A stretch of 64,000 nucleotides of DNA from Azorinus chamasolen (taxonomy: Eukaryota; Mollusca; Bivalvia; Cardiida; Solecurtidae). Of the stretch, positions 54,969 through 64,000 are shown piece after piece. Numbering within the stretch: the stretch's first letter is position 1; each line of letters begins with the position of its first letter. The notes beneath the pieces were generated by a model. It saw nothing but the letters and a program-made list of their open reading frames with translations. It ran no database searches and had not been told where the DNA came from. Made by a program: the position numbers and the translations under genes. The stretch covers positions 61,942,324-62,006,323 of the forward strand of contig OY755242.1 in the NCBI GenBank assembly GCA_963576725.1, read 5' to 3'.

Positions 54969-55640
54969 TAAAGACGCTGATTTTTTTGGGCGGCTGTGAA
55001 ATTGAAAATGTTAAAATTCACATCCCTGTTTTGCACAAACGTGTACTCTTCTTTTATGTTTCATAAACATGACCAACACAAGCTTTGGATTAATCATTGC
55101 AAGGAGTACATTTTACCTATAGTGAGGCAACCATTTAATCCGTAAATACACCTTTTTGTTAGCATCCTATTGCAAACAAGATAGATCCAGATCCTTTAGG
55201 AGCTGTTTTATCTGAGCCTGCCCTGTTTGTCAATAAAATCTACAACAATAAAGAGTTTTGACTACCATTTGGCAAAATTAACCTTACTTACATAAAATGC
55301 TTAACAATTCAGCAAATCAGGGGAAGGAAAAGTAAACTATTCATGGGGAAATGGACTAAACGTTCCCTGTTATGGATTCACTGTATTCATGGGTCAAATG
55401 GTTACATAGTTGCACTACAGTAAAATCTTTCTACACCTGACATTTGTTGTACTTGTCAATTTTACAGTTATTTCAAATCTAGAGATGTACATTTGTACAA
55501 ATTCAAAGAGCAAAGCTAAAATCTCTTGAACTTCATTCAAATATTACATTTTCCTTTTGTGAGTTTTGCAAAGCTTAGAGAGCTTTTATTGTAGACACTA
55601 ATGGAATAGAAAAAGAACCGACATGTGTAAAAAATGTTTA
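54969..55640. other. Spacer after copy 6
   Basis: 55135-55235 holds a weak palindromic element (GCAAACAAGATAGATCC...GCCTGCCCTGTTTG). Otherwise no similarity to the other 3' flanks. No gene. Confidence 0.45.
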
Positions 55641-55644
55641 TTAA

Positions 55645-55849
55645 CCCTCACGGCGCGGGACACTAGTCACTAATGTCCTTTGCAAACAGTGTAGACCCAG
55701 ATGAGAGGGCTCCTAGAGGAACCCTCTCATCTGGGTCTACACTGTTTGTCATGGCACATGTTTCTTCAGAAATATCCCTAAATAATAACAATAAGCTTGA
55801 CCTGTTTGAATTTTGGAATAGTCCATTTGAAAATTCAGCGTTGTAAGGG
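55645..55849. mobile_element. TTAA-bounded palindromic MITE (205 bp)
   Basis: TTAA at 55641-55644 and 55850-55853; CCCTCACGGCGC left, GCGTTGTAAGGG right. Core arms CAGTGTAGACCC / GGGTCTACACTG carry a compensated base pair relative to the AGAGTAGACCC form. Confidence 0.88.
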
Positions 55850-55971
55850 TTAAACATGATTGAATTAAATAACTCTTATAATGGTAATAAACTGACTATC
55901 TGTCAGACAACTATACACAATATAAACTTTGAGGCAAATGGACTTTCAGTTTTAAAACCATAAGAGTCTGT

Positions 55972-56120
55972 AGCGTGTTGATGGTTATCTAATACAATAT
56001 TCGTGATAAATGCAAAGACTGAAACGTCCTCGGAAGTCCTGGGACAGAATAAAGTACCTGCTTGTCAATTTTTCTTTGTCTTGATATACAGAAGAGCCTT
56101 CTGTATGTAGGAATGTTTGA
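55972..56120 (+). pseudogene. 3' remnant of an eighth B-box/propeller gene copy
   Basis: AGCGTGTTGATGG, ATTCGTGATAAATGCAAAGA and GAGCCTTCTGTATGTAGG align to the last blade of the propeller (the CGWRSNN ... VINAK ... LLYVGM region). Several indels and substitutions are present. DNA beyond (to about 56260, GACGTGCACATCTTTACTTT) matches the 3' flank of other genes. Everything upstream of the last blade is gone. Confidence 0.75.
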
Positions 56121-56638
56121 ACTATTGCTAGACATAAATCATTAGTGTTTATGTTTATTTTTAAGGAGTGAAATCAAAGTATCAACAATGAAGTTTAAAG
56201 AATGACGTGCACATCTTTACTTTGCACTGATACACACCAATACCAGATGTATTACATGTAATGTCTTAATTGATTATACGTAGTTGTAACATCCACTGTA
56301 AATGATAATAATTCTAAGTCTAATAGATTATATATGTCTTTAACAATTGCTGTTATGTACTTTCCAGAGATCAAATTATTTAAGCCAATAGATAGGGATC
56401 ACCTAAAACCCGTGACATTTTCAAAATCAGTGACGGCCGTGACGACAGATCGCCGTGACATGCATCTAATATCCGTGACAAATTGCACGTTACGGGTTTT
56501 AGTACATCTGCAATAGATATTCCCGTTGCTTTTCAGCTTAATAAACATTTCCGTTTATTTATTGAACTGAATGAACAGGACGTAAAAACGAAAATTGCAT
56601 GTAGTCATCTTTAAGGTTTGTAGGACAAACATACAGAA
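56121..56638. other. 3' flank of the remnant copy
   Basis: Matches 11400-11640 and 34780-34990, with an extra segment 56392-56515 containing CCGTGACA repeats in both orientations (GTGACGGCCGTGACG). No gene. Confidence 0.5.
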
Positions 56639-57134
56639 GAAAGTCGTTGTATTGCCACAGTTCTGGTTGTCGCCGTCGTGGGATTGTTAAACATTCTTAA
56701 GAAAGTCATTGTATTGTCACAGCCCTGGTTGTCGCCCTCGTGGGTTTGGTGAACATCCTGAAGAAAGTCATTGTATTGTCACATCCCTGGTTGTCGCCCT
56801 CGTGGGTATGGTGAACATCCTGGAGAAAGTCATTGTATTGTCACAGTCCTGGTTGTCACCCTCGTGGCTTTGGTGAACATCCTGAAGAAAGTCATTATAT
56901 TGTCACAGCCGTGGTTGTCGCCCTCATGGGTATGGTGAACATCCTGGAGAAAGTCATTGTATTGTCACAGCCCTGGTTGTCGCCCTCGTGGCTTTGGTGA
57001 ACATCCTGAAGAAAGTCATTGTATTGTCACAGCCGTGGTTGTCGCCCTCGTGGGTATGGTGAACATCCTGGAGAAAGTCATTATATTGTCACAGCCATCG
57101 TCTTCACCGTCGTGGGTTTTATCGTCGTCGTAAA
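56639..57134. repeat. 62-bp tandem array, eight units
   Basis: GAAAGTC starts at 56639, 56701, 56763, 56825, 56887, 56949, 57011 and 57073, exactly 62 bp apart. Each unit contains TTGTATTGTCACAG, TGGTTGTCGCC and GTGAACATCCTG. It is a single unit elsewhere (11685, 36165, 63605). Later units alternate in type, giving a 124-bp higher-order repeat. Confidence 0.95.
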
Positions 57135-57209
57135 CGTTGGTTGTCTAAGTGTGATGTTTTATTACGTACAGCAGACCCTCAGATAATATACATTAACTAA
57201 AACATTTTC

Positions 57210-57422
57210 TACAGTAAATCCTTTCTAAAGCAACCTCTTTATGAACAATATTAAATGTCTTTAAAAGGAGACAGTTGCTTGAAATGTAGGATGAAAGTAA
57301 TGCAGAAAGCTCCTGCAAGAGCTTTCTTCATAATTTACTTCCAGCATTAAGCTACCAGATTCTTCAAGACCGATAAATATAATTGCTTTGGTGGTCGCTT
57401 TAGATGGATTTTATTGTAGTTC
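57210..57422. mobile_element. Pogo-like hairpin MITE, diverged
   Basis: ACAGTAAATCCTTTCTAAAGC...GCTTTAGATGGATTTTATTG; stem GCAGAAAGCTCCTGCAAGAG. Confidence 0.65.
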
Positions 57423-57454
57423 CTTTTTGTTTCCCACCAACCCCTATGTCGTGA

Positions 57455-57890
57455 CCATTTTACTGAATATTCATTAAAAAAATAGTTATAAAGAAATATG
57501 GAAAGTGGAGCATTGTAGACATTTTAGAAAGTAGAGGAAACATCTATCAAATTATATTAGCAAACGGAGCAGACACTGACCAGACGGATCCTCTAGGAGC
57601 CGTCTGATCTGGGTGTACTCTGTTTGCAAATTCGTGAAAACACGCTTATATGTTGGAAAGAGTCAATTGCTTTATTTACAAGGAACTTTTACCATAGTAG
57701 AAACTCTTGAATCAGATCTATATTATTTCTTAAGCAAATAGAGCCGACCCTGAACAGGACTTGTATAGGCTATTCTGTTGTCCAATCTTTTTCTTTATTG
57801 AATAAGATATTGTTGAAATCAGAGCAAACCCTACGGGAGCCGTCTGATCTAGATCTGCTCTGTTTGCAAAGGCGTGTGAATGCGTTTATA
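57455..57890. mobile_element. Two palindromic MITE remnants
   Basis: 57550-57655 (GCAAACGGAGCAGACAC...TCTGTTTGCAAATTCG, end GTTGGAAAGAGT) and 57735-57890 (AGAGCAAACCCTACGGGAGC...CTGCTCTGTTTGCAAAGGCG). Confidence 0.55.
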
Positions 57891-58190
57891 ATATCACATG
57901 AAGGGCTAACTCTTTGCACACTACCGGCAAATTCGTGTCTAACCTTTTTGCAAAGAAACATGCATGATAACACTTTATCAGCTAACTAACCCTTTTCCCG
58001 CTACCCGCGACCTGACTTTCATTTGCAAACAGTTTGGATCCAAATGAGACGGCGAGTAAATCGGCGCCTCATCAGGATCCAAGCGGCTTGACACTCGGTC
58101 ATTAGTTTACCATATTTCTTAATGGAATCGAACATCGTTCAAATTTTAGCAGATAAATTGAACAATGGGCTAAAGCTTAAATATGTCCTG
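57890..58190. promoter_or_regulatory. Orphan gene-upstream block
   Basis: GCACACTACCGGCAAATTC, CTAACCCTTTTCCCGC and stem GAGACGGCGAG / ATCGGCGCCTC centred near 58050. It is followed by a MITE and a Helentron-like element instead of a gene. Confidence 0.55.
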
Positions 58191-58204
58191 TTATAGCTTT
58201 AACT

Positions 58205-58430
58205 AATTCCCTCCTAGACTATTTTAGACCCAACCTCTTTGAATAAATCTACCGAAAAGAAGCATTAACTATAGAAAAGGGGTATTTTAGAATTGTGCAA
58301 TTTTAAACCATTGTGATAAATAGAGCATTTGATCCCCTGGAGCAAATACTCTATTTATCACAATGGTTTCAAAATGTGACTTTTACAGAGGCGCCAAAAT
58401 GCGTCACCAGGAGGGAATGTGTTAAACCTT
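58205..58430. mobile_element. Hairpin MITE, GAAACCATTG family
   Basis: AACTAATTCCCTCCTAGAC left (decayed TTAA end), AAACCATTGTGATAAATAGAGC arms, GGAGGGAATGTGTTAA right end. Confidence 0.7.
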
Positions 58431-58495
58431 ACCATAACGTTCATATATAAGAAATAATAATTGTATGGATATTGATTGAGTTTTAATAGATTTTT

Positions 58496-59977
58496 AGCTC
58501 ACCAGAGCACAAAGTGCTCAGGGTGAGCTTTTGTGATTGCCTGATGTCCGTCGTCCGTCGTCGTGCGGTGTGCGTCGTCCGTCGTCCCGCGTCAACAATT
58601 TGAACCTTTAAAAATCTTCTCCTCTGAATCTACAGGGTTCTCAGCTTTCATCTTTGGTACATATCATCACCTATAGGTCCTCTACAAAAGTTATATAAAT
58701 TATGCCCCTGGGGTCAAAATTGGCCCCGCCCAGGGAAGGGCAGTTTTCAATAGAAACATATAGTAAAACTTTGAAAATCTTCTCCTCTGAAACCAGAAGG
58801 TTCTCAGCTTTCATATTTAGCACATAGCATCATGTTCAGGTCCTCTACAAATGTTATATAAATTATGGCCCTGGGGTCAAAATTGGCCCCGCCCCAGGGG
58901 TGGACAGTTTTCAATAGAAACAAATAGTGAAATCTTTGAAAATCTTCTCCTCTGAAACTGGAAGGCTCTCAGCTTTCATATTTGGCAGAGAGTATCATGT
59001 TCAGGTCCTCTACAAAAGTTATATAAATTATGGCCCTGGGGTCAAAATTGGCCCTGCCCCAGGGGTGGGCAATTTTCAATAGAAACAAATAGTGAAATCT
59101 TTGAAAATCTTCTCCTCAGAAACTGGAAGGCTCTCAGCTTTCATATTTGGCAGAGGGTATCATGTTCAGGTCCTCTACAAAAGTTATATAAATCATGGCC
59201 CTGGGGTCAAAATTGGCCCCGCCCCAGGGGTTGGCAGTTTCAATAGAAACAAATAGTGAAATCTTTGAAAATCTTCTCCTCTGAAACTTGAAGGTTCTCA
59301 GCTTTCATATTTGGCAGAGAGTATCATGCTCATGTCCTCTACAAAAGTTATATAAATTATGGCCCTGGGGTCAAAATTGGCCCGCCCCAGGGGTGGGCAG
59401 TTTTCAATAGAAACAAATAGTGAAATCTTTGAAAATCTTCTCCTCTGAAGTTGGAAGGCGCCCAGCTTTCATATTTGGCACAGAGCATCATGTTCATGTC
59501 CTCTACAAAAGTTATATAAATTATGGCCCTGGGGTCAAAATTGGTCCCGCCCCAGGGGTGGGCAGTTTTCAATAGAAACATATAGTAAACCTTTGAAAAT
59601 CTTCTCCTTTGAAACCAGAAGGTTCTCAGCTTTCATATTTGGCACATAGCATCATGTTCAGGTCCTCTACAAAATTTATATAAATTATGCCCCTGGGGTC
59701 AAAATTGGCCCGCCCCAGGGGTGGGCAGTTTTCAAAAGAAACAAATAGTGAAATCTTTGAAAATCTCCTCTGAAGCTGGAAGGCTCTCAGCTTTCATATT
59801 TGGCACAGAGCATTATGTTCAGGTCCTCTACAAATGGTATATAAATTATGGCCCTGGGGTCAAAATTGGCCCCGCCCCAGGGGTTGGCAGTTTTCAATAG
59901 AAACATATAGTGAAAACTTTGAAAATCTTCTCCTCTGATTGTCTGGTGAGCGATTCAGGGCCATTCTGGCCCTCTTG
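58496..59977 (+). mobile_element. Helentron-like element with about nine tandem units
   Basis: AGCTCACCAGAGCACAAAG hairpin, GTCCGTCGTCCGTCG stretch, repeated units of 165-175 bp (CCTCTACAAAAGTTATATAA, GGGTCAAAATTGGCCCCGCC, TTTTCAATAGAAACA). Ends GGTGAGCGATTCAGGGCC, then GGCCATTCTGGCC and CTCTTG. Uninterrupted, unlike 23770-27687. Confidence 0.82.
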
Positions 59978-59999
59978 TTTATCATATAATCTGTAGAAT

Positions 60000-60110
60000 T
60001 AAATCTACATTATTTATTGAGCAAACAGAGCAGACCTGATCCCACAGAAGTTGTCTGATCAGTAACTACTCTGTTTGCAAAGGCGCGCGACGGCGTTTAG
60101 TTCAGGTTAA
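60000..60110. mobile_element. Right half of an interrupted palindromic MITE
   Basis: CTGTAGAATTAAATCTACATT, GCAAACAGAGCAGACCTG...CTCTGTTTGCAAAGGCG; the left half (GAAATAATAATTGTATGG) lies before 58496. Confidence 0.6.
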
Positions 60111-60212
60111 GGGTTAATTTCTAGCACACTAGTGGTAAATATCCAAGTTTTCATTTGCAAAAGGTACATGTGTAACTAATTAGTACCCGCAAAGCATGTA
60201 ATCATGGCACTT

Positions 60213-60430
60213 TACCAGCTAGTTAACACTAATTCCGCTACCCGCGGTCTGTCTCGTGTTTGTAAACAGCTTGGGTCCAGATGAGACGCCGAGTAACTCG
60301 GCGTCTCATCAGAGTCCAAGTTGTTTGACATTCGGCCAATAGTTTTTCATGCCCTTTATCGGATCGGATATAGTCACAATTGCACAAGGTCCAAATTTGA
60401 GCAAACATTTTTACAACGGGGTAAAGGTTA
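60213..60430. promoter_or_regulatory. Palindromic gene-upstream block (copy 7)
   Basis: GTTAACACTAATTCCGC, CTACCCGCGGTC, perfect GAGACGCCGAG / CTCGGCGTCTC stem centred near 60295, 461 bp before the ATG. Confidence 0.5.
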
Positions 60431-60664
60431 AATATCGTACGCAGACACATTTTGAATAGGTTTACTATGGGTACCCGGGTATAGTCGTATAAACCGGTAT
60501 ACACACAATCACACATGGCCTTATATGTAGGTCATAGCGCTCTCCGAAATCAGTAGGACACGTTTCGCAAAAAATTGCAGAATGTGGAATTGACATCTGC
60601 AATGAGTTGCATGTATATCATCTAAACTAACATGTGTTTTAGCAAATACCAAATTAATGAGTTT

Positions 60665-60755
60665 TACCGTCGAACGTAAATTCAAACTGCCGGTGTGGTG
60701 ATGTGACACAAAGGGGCGTTTTTCTGTGTGGTGCATTTATACATGTAACACATAA
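60665..60755 (+). promoter_or_regulatory. Class A-like proximal promoter, copy 7
   Basis: CGTCGAACGTAAATTCAAAC, CCGGTGTGGTGATGTGACAC (E-box half ATGTGAC at 60701-60707), AAAGGGGCG, then GTGCATTTATAC at 60731-60742. Confidence 0.45.
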
Positions 60756-62459
60756 ATGGCTGACGGAGGAGATAAAGTAGCGTCTGACGAGAAGGATATA
60801 AACGCGGGATCGGGACCTGATCCAGAGACTTCATGTCGGTCATGTTCATATGAAGGAACTTATAATGAAGGAGTATGGTTCTGCTTTGATTGTGAGGAAT
60901 TGTTGTGTGACGAATGTTACAACTACCACGGAAAACTTCCTTTCTCCCGTGGACATGCTGTTAAACGACATGACAGTCTTTCAACTGATGAAATGCACAA
61001 AACGGTGAAAGACGCATGTTCAGATATATGCGAGACGCACAACGGAAAAGTTATGGAATATTACTGCCATTCGCACGAGTACATCGGTTGTTCTGCATGT
61101 ATAACACTTGACCACAAACATTGCGAGGATGTCAGTTTCATTCCGAACATTGCGAAATCTGAGTCTGCAATTGCAGAAGTGAAATCTGTAGCAGATACAC
61201 TTGAGAACCTTGAATTGGAATCTGAGAACATTGTTAAGCTAACTGACGATAAGAACAAATGCATCCAAAAGTACTGTCAAAAGGTAATACTGGACGTTGA
61301 AGATATACGACCAAGAGTAATTAAATCTCTCGATGAATTCGAAGACGGAATCAAAACGGAACTTTCTCGATTTGTCGACGAAGATTATGTGAAATTGACT
61401 GGCGTCAAGGCATTATGCAGTCAAATCAAACAAGACGTGCAGAAAATTAGGACCAAACAAGCAGCTCTGCAAGATACAGCAATGCACTGCAGACTATTTT
61501 GTGAAACAAAGAAAAACAAAACAAAAATAGCAAGTATTGAAGCAAGTCTACTTTCAGTACACCAGAAAAAACACATTCAATCAATTGTGTTGAATCTAGA
61601 CACAGTGGGTGAAAAGCTTATCAAGGATATTAAAAGCATTGCAACACTGGAAAGAAACAATCTGGTCAATTCTAAATTCAGACTTAGCAGAGACGTATGC
61701 GTAAAGATGAAATCAGACTACTCATCGTGTAAGATAACAGGTATTGCCTTGCTACCAGGTGAGATTCTGGCTTTGGCAGATAATATGAACGCAAAGATCA
61801 AAGTGCTCGATACTTCTAGTGATGTGATAACTGCCGAACTCAAACTTATGTCAGTGCCATGGGATATTACAACACTTACAGTCACTACCATAGCTGCGTC
61901 TCTTCCAGAAGAAGGAAAAGTACTCTTACTAAAGGTCAGCAAAACTGCTATTCTTGTAGACAAGCATATACATGTCAATGGCAGATGTCGGGGACTTTCT
62001 TACATCGACAACACATTTGCTATTACATTTGTCGATCCTGGGAAGGTGGAAATGGTCGACATGGAGGGGGTCGTGCTTAGAAGCTTTCCAATTGCCTTTA
62101 AATGGCCTTCCCATGCATTTTTGATGGAAGAAAAGTCTATCTTAGTATCCAATTGTGGAGATGATGACGTGCATAGCTTGTCTATTTTGAACACGGAGGG
62201 AAACGACCTTGCTACATATACCAGTGATAAATTACGGGGCCCTTGTGCTGTAATCGAGCAAGACTGCTTTATAATAGCGTGTGGATGGCGATCTAATAAT
62301 ATATCCGTGATAAATGCAAAGACTAAAACGTTCTCGGAAATATTAGGGCGGGAAAACGGACTTTCTCAACCATATTCTTTATGTCACGACATACAGAAAA
62401 TCCTTCTGTACGTAGGGATGCGTAGTGTTGACTGCATCAAAGTGTTTGATGTCTTGTAA
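60756..62459 (+). CDS. RING-less two-B-box, coiled-coil, NHL-like propeller protein, copy 7
   Basis: An intact 567-residue frame, clearly diverged from copies 1-5 and nearest to copy 6 in B-box 2 (YYCHSHEYIGCSACITLDHKHCED). Zinc ligands are conserved: C27/C30/C43/C46/C51/C54, then C92/H95, C104/H107, C112/C115, H120, C123. The coil (about 130-270) has one extra residue (LTDDKNKC) and different charge patterns (LKALCSQIKQDVQKIRTKQ-like). The propeller keeps ITGIALLPGEILALADN, PWDITTL, ACGWRSNN and IKVFDVL. The start is set by MADGGDKVASDEKD, homologous to the other copies. The 3' side lacks the TTAA elements shared by copies 2-5, so it belongs to an older branch of the array. Adaptor or sensor role inferred. 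Confidence 0.9.
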   Translation: MADGGDKVASDEKDINAGSGPDPETSCRSCSYEGTYNEGVWFCFDCEELLCDECYNYHGKLPFSRGHAVKRHDSLSTDEMHKTVKDACSDICETHNGKVMEYYCHSHEYIGCSACITLDHKHCEDVSFIPNIAKSESAIAEVKSVADTLENLELESENIVKLTDDKNKCIQKYCQKVILDVEDIRPRVIKSLDEFEDGIKTELSRFVDEDYVKLTGVKALCSQIKQDVQKIRTKQAALQDTAMHCRLFCETKKNKTKIASIEASLLSVHQKKHIQSIVLNLDTVGEKLIKDIKSIATLERNNLVNSKFRLSRDVCVKMKSDYSSCKITGIALLPGEILALADNMNAKIKVLDTSSDVITAELKLMSVPWDITTLTVTTIAASLPEEGKVLLLKVSKTAILVDKHIHVNGRCRGLSYIDNTFAITFVDPGKVEMVDMEGVVLRSFPIAFKWPSHAFLMEEKSILVSNCGDDDVHSLSILNTEGNDLATYTSDKLRGPCAVIEQDCFIIACGWRSNNISVINAKTKTFSEILGRENGLSQPYSLCHDIQKILLYVGMRSVDCIKVFDVL

Positions 62460-62765
62460 GACATAGGCCAATTGTGTTTAGTTTAAAACGATAGTCCTAA
62501 CAATAAACACATATTTCCAATATCATCATAAAACATGGTATCTGTTATGTTCAACTATTCTTATGAAGATTGTCAGTTTGAACTTAATATGTCGACTTTT
62601 GCAACTGTGGTACAAAATAAACCGTTTCCGTCAGTAATTATGTATTTTTTGTTGTATAACAAAATACTATCGACCTACATATATGTCGAACAGTTTAGGA
62701 AACCATTTAAACGCAACTCTAAAATTACAAATACACTGGCTGATATCACCTGAGTCTTTGATATA
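62460..62765. other. 3' flank of copy 7 with small related frame
   Basis: AATAAA at about 62502. A 72-codon frame at 62535-62753 (MVSVM...YEDCQFEL) resembles the translated - strand of 17296-17150 and of 42285 downwards. It is more likely a shared repeat than a gene. Confidence 0.4.
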
Positions 62766-62969
62766 CAGTAAAACCTCTCTTAACCGGCAGTTAAATTTAG
62801 TATGAATATCGGTCTTGGAGACAGGTGGCAGCTTATTGCAGGGTGAAAGTCATGCAGAAAGCTCCTAGAGGAGCTTTCTGCATGACTTTCACCCTGCATT
62901 AAGCAGCCACCTGCCTAAAAGTATCTAAATTATTATCTACTAGAATTCCGGTTAAGAGAGGTTATACTG
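62766..62969. mobile_element. Pogo-like hairpin MITE (204 bp)
   Basis: CAGTAAAACCTCTCTTAACCGG and its complement, TA-flanked. Inner stem AGAAAGCTCCTAGAGGAGC extends to CAGGGTGAAAGTCATGC. Confidence 0.88.
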
Positions 62970-63740
62970 TAATACACATTAATTTTTTGTTTTCTTCAGC
63001 GTTTACTTCTTTGCAGCATATATAAAAACGATTTATGTAATTGTTAGTCATTTTTGGAAGTAGAGACTATCACTTTAACTCTAATGAGTATGAGCGATTT
63101 ATCAACAGTGAAGTCTAAATATAAGGACGTGCACACATCTACTGTGCACCGATATGTGCTTTTCTATCATGTGCACATTTAACGTCCATCAATCTGAATA
63201 TGTGTCTGTAAGACGGCAGTCAGCTTAATGCAGGTCAAAAGTAATGTAGAAAGGTCCTATAGGAGCATTCTGCATTACGTTGCCCTCCATTAAACAACCT
63301 CTGTTTTTACACTCATATGTTAAAAATAAATGCATGGTCGCTTAGGTTTTATTGTATCTATAGATGGAGAAAAGAAAGTCAGCAATGTGGGCTTTCTACA
63401 AATGGTATTAATAAATTTTATATGTCTTGTTTTGCCATTTCAAATACATATTTATTTAAGCAAATATATCTTCACGTTGGTTTTCAGCTCAATAAAAATT
63501 TCTGTTTGTTGAAAATAATAAAAAAAAAATGTTCATTGAAATGAATGAATAGGAAATGAAAACGAAAAATGTATTTTTCAGCTATACGGTCTGTAAAACA
63601 ATTCTGAAGAAAGTCGTATTGTTACAGCCCTGGTCGTCTCCGTCGTGGGGTTTATCGTCGTCGTTAGCGTTGTCTTAGTTTGATATTTTGTGACATACAG
63701 CAGATCATCAGATAAGATGCGTAAAATAAAACATTTTCAA
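62970..63740. repeat. Distal 3' flank of copy 7
   Basis: 63060-63200 and 63200-63350 match other 3' flanks, including a pogo-like hairpin remnant (CAGGTCAAAAGTAATG). 63605-63690 is a single unit of the 62-bp repeat. No gene. Confidence 0.5.
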
Positions 63741-64000
63741 CAGTAAAACCTATCTAAAGCGACCACTTATGAACGAAATTTAATGCCTTTAAAAGCAGAC
63801 CGTTGCTCGAAATGCAGGATGAAAGTAATGTAGAAAGCTTCTGCATAATTTGTTTCCAGCATTAAGCTACCAGATGTGGTCAAGACCGAGAAATATAATT
63901 GCGTTAGGTTTCGCATTAGAGGGATTTTATTGCAGTTCCTTTTTGTTTCCCACTAAACCCTATGTCGTGATCATTCTATAGAATCGTATCATGGCGACGA
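63741..64000. mobile_element. Pogo-like hairpin MITE and CCTATGTCGTGA hairpin end, cut by window edge
   Basis: ACAGTAAAACCTATCTAAAGC (63741) to GGGATTTTATTGCAG (63935); from 63951 CTAAACCCTATGTCGTGATC begins the hairpin family seen at 12000-12372. Confidence 0.6.

Noticed and set aside
56639..57134. CRISPR-like or coding repeat array
   Set aside because: The units are contiguous with no spacers, and 62 bp is not a multiple of three; it is a simple tandem array in a eukaryotic genome.

Overview
The window looks like nuclear DNA of a bivalve mollusc. It is AT-rich and crowded with short palindromic elements, tRNA-headed SINEs and T-rich minisatellite-bearing elements of a kind common in clams and oysters. 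It also carries a lineage-expanded family of single-exon B-box genes. No bacterial operon, CRISPR array or viral genome is visible, and the species cannot be named from the sequence.

The backbone is a head-to-tail array of seven long copies plus one short remnant of a single family, all on the + strand. Members run about 567-569 residues without an intron: two N-terminal B-box-type zinc-binding modules, no RING finger, a coiled coil, and a C-terminal half that reads like an NHL-type beta-propeller. Copies at 9087-10796, 32272-33975, 46936-48642 and 60756-62459 are intact. Copies at 2785-4502, 19708-21409 and 53294-54968 are broken, and 55972-56120 is a 3' scrap. The genes alternate between two promoter/flank classes (A: 2785, 19708, 46936; B: 9087, 32272). 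The last two long copies, 53294 and 60756, are more divergent. Genes plus spacers form a segmental duplication of a two-gene unit: unit I from about 8.49 to 31.6 kb, unit II from about 31.6 to 52 kb. The piece around 1.9-7.1 kb is a further copy of the A half.

Between genes lie nested non-autonomous elements. The commonest are roughly 140-435 bp palindromic elements bounded by TTAA and starting CCC...GGG, i.e. piggyBac-like in ends and target. Four filled/empty pairs created by the duplication support this. Others are pogo-like hairpin MITEs (CAGTAAAACC, TA), a GTTCGATT-ended MITE, Helentron-like elements with 5' hairpin, tandem units of about 170 bp and a 3' GGCC hairpin (23.77-27.69 kb nested three deep; 58.50-59.98 kb), two SINE copies, and fragments of Myb/SANT, MULE and Harbinger-type transposon genes.

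A palindromic block lies about 365-461 bp upstream of six of the seven long copies. An E-box/M-box (GTCATGTGAC or a degenerate form) lies about 50-65 bp upstream of five of them. How the proteins work is inferred only from domain content: they could be adaptor-type TRIM relatives that oligomerise through the coiled coil and bind a ligand through the propeller.
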